A stretch of DNA of 5,447 bases from Planctomycetaceae bacterium (GTDB lineage Bacteria > Planctomycetota > Planctomycetia > Planctomycetales > Planctomycetaceae), in contig JAGQQT010000305.1 in assembly GCA_020426065.1 (NCBI GenBank), positions 1 through 5,447 on the forward strand. The letters run 5' to 3'. The position numbers and the translations under genes are program-made. Shown here piece after piece: positions 5,447 through 5,447 of this stretch. Positions within the stretch are counted from its first letter, which is position 1, and the number at the start of each line of letters is the position of its first letter. The notes beneath the pieces were generated by a model. It was not told the origin of the DNA, searched no databases, and saw only the letters and a program-made list of their open reading frames with translations.

Positions 5447-5447
5447 G

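Overview
The window is a bacterial accessory-type region. Codon use in the left part is moderately GC-rich, Shine-Dalgarno (SD) sites are ordinary, and genes are tightly packed. A small protein at 2166-2402, carrying the phrase PVHEIRLG and ending in DQAHSWIF, resembles small proteins I associate with Planctomycetes genomes. I therefore favour a planctomycete, but this rests on memory of the family and is not proven.

Left part (1-3559), mostly + strand. The window opens inside a RecB/Cas4-like PD-(D/E)XK nuclease with a cysteine cluster (1-567). A convergent small minus-strand gene follows (665-835). Its reading frame continues past a TGA for another 38 sensible codons to 548, so it is either broken, recoded or ends early. 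After an intergenic gap with a 16-bp palindrome comes a compact + strand cluster: a second, different PD-(D/E)XK protein (954-1730), a small CxxC protein overlapping it (1720-2127), the small PVHEIRLG protein (2166-2402), and a full-length HTH-WYL transcription regulator (2465-3559). A 20-bp near-perfect palindrome lies just upstream of the regulator and is a good operator candidate. Two nuclease-fold proteins, unknown small proteins and a WYL regulator together look like a defence or DNA-processing island. No named system can be assigned from the sequence alone.

Right part (3589-5447), minus strand. A two-gene cassette is read leftward and converges on the regulator with only 29 bp between the stops. 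The upstream gene (4661-5446, possibly cut by the window edge) is an unrecognised protein with an alpha/beta segment faintly like the phospholipase D fold but with no visible HKD motif. The downstream gene (3589-4629) has a C-terminal half that matches, motif by motif, the DeoR-type sugar/nucleotide-sensing (ISOCOT) domain, behind a divergent N-terminal region. Sampled blocks of this cassette are lower in GC than the left part (about 47% versus about 57%), which suggests a separately acquired module.
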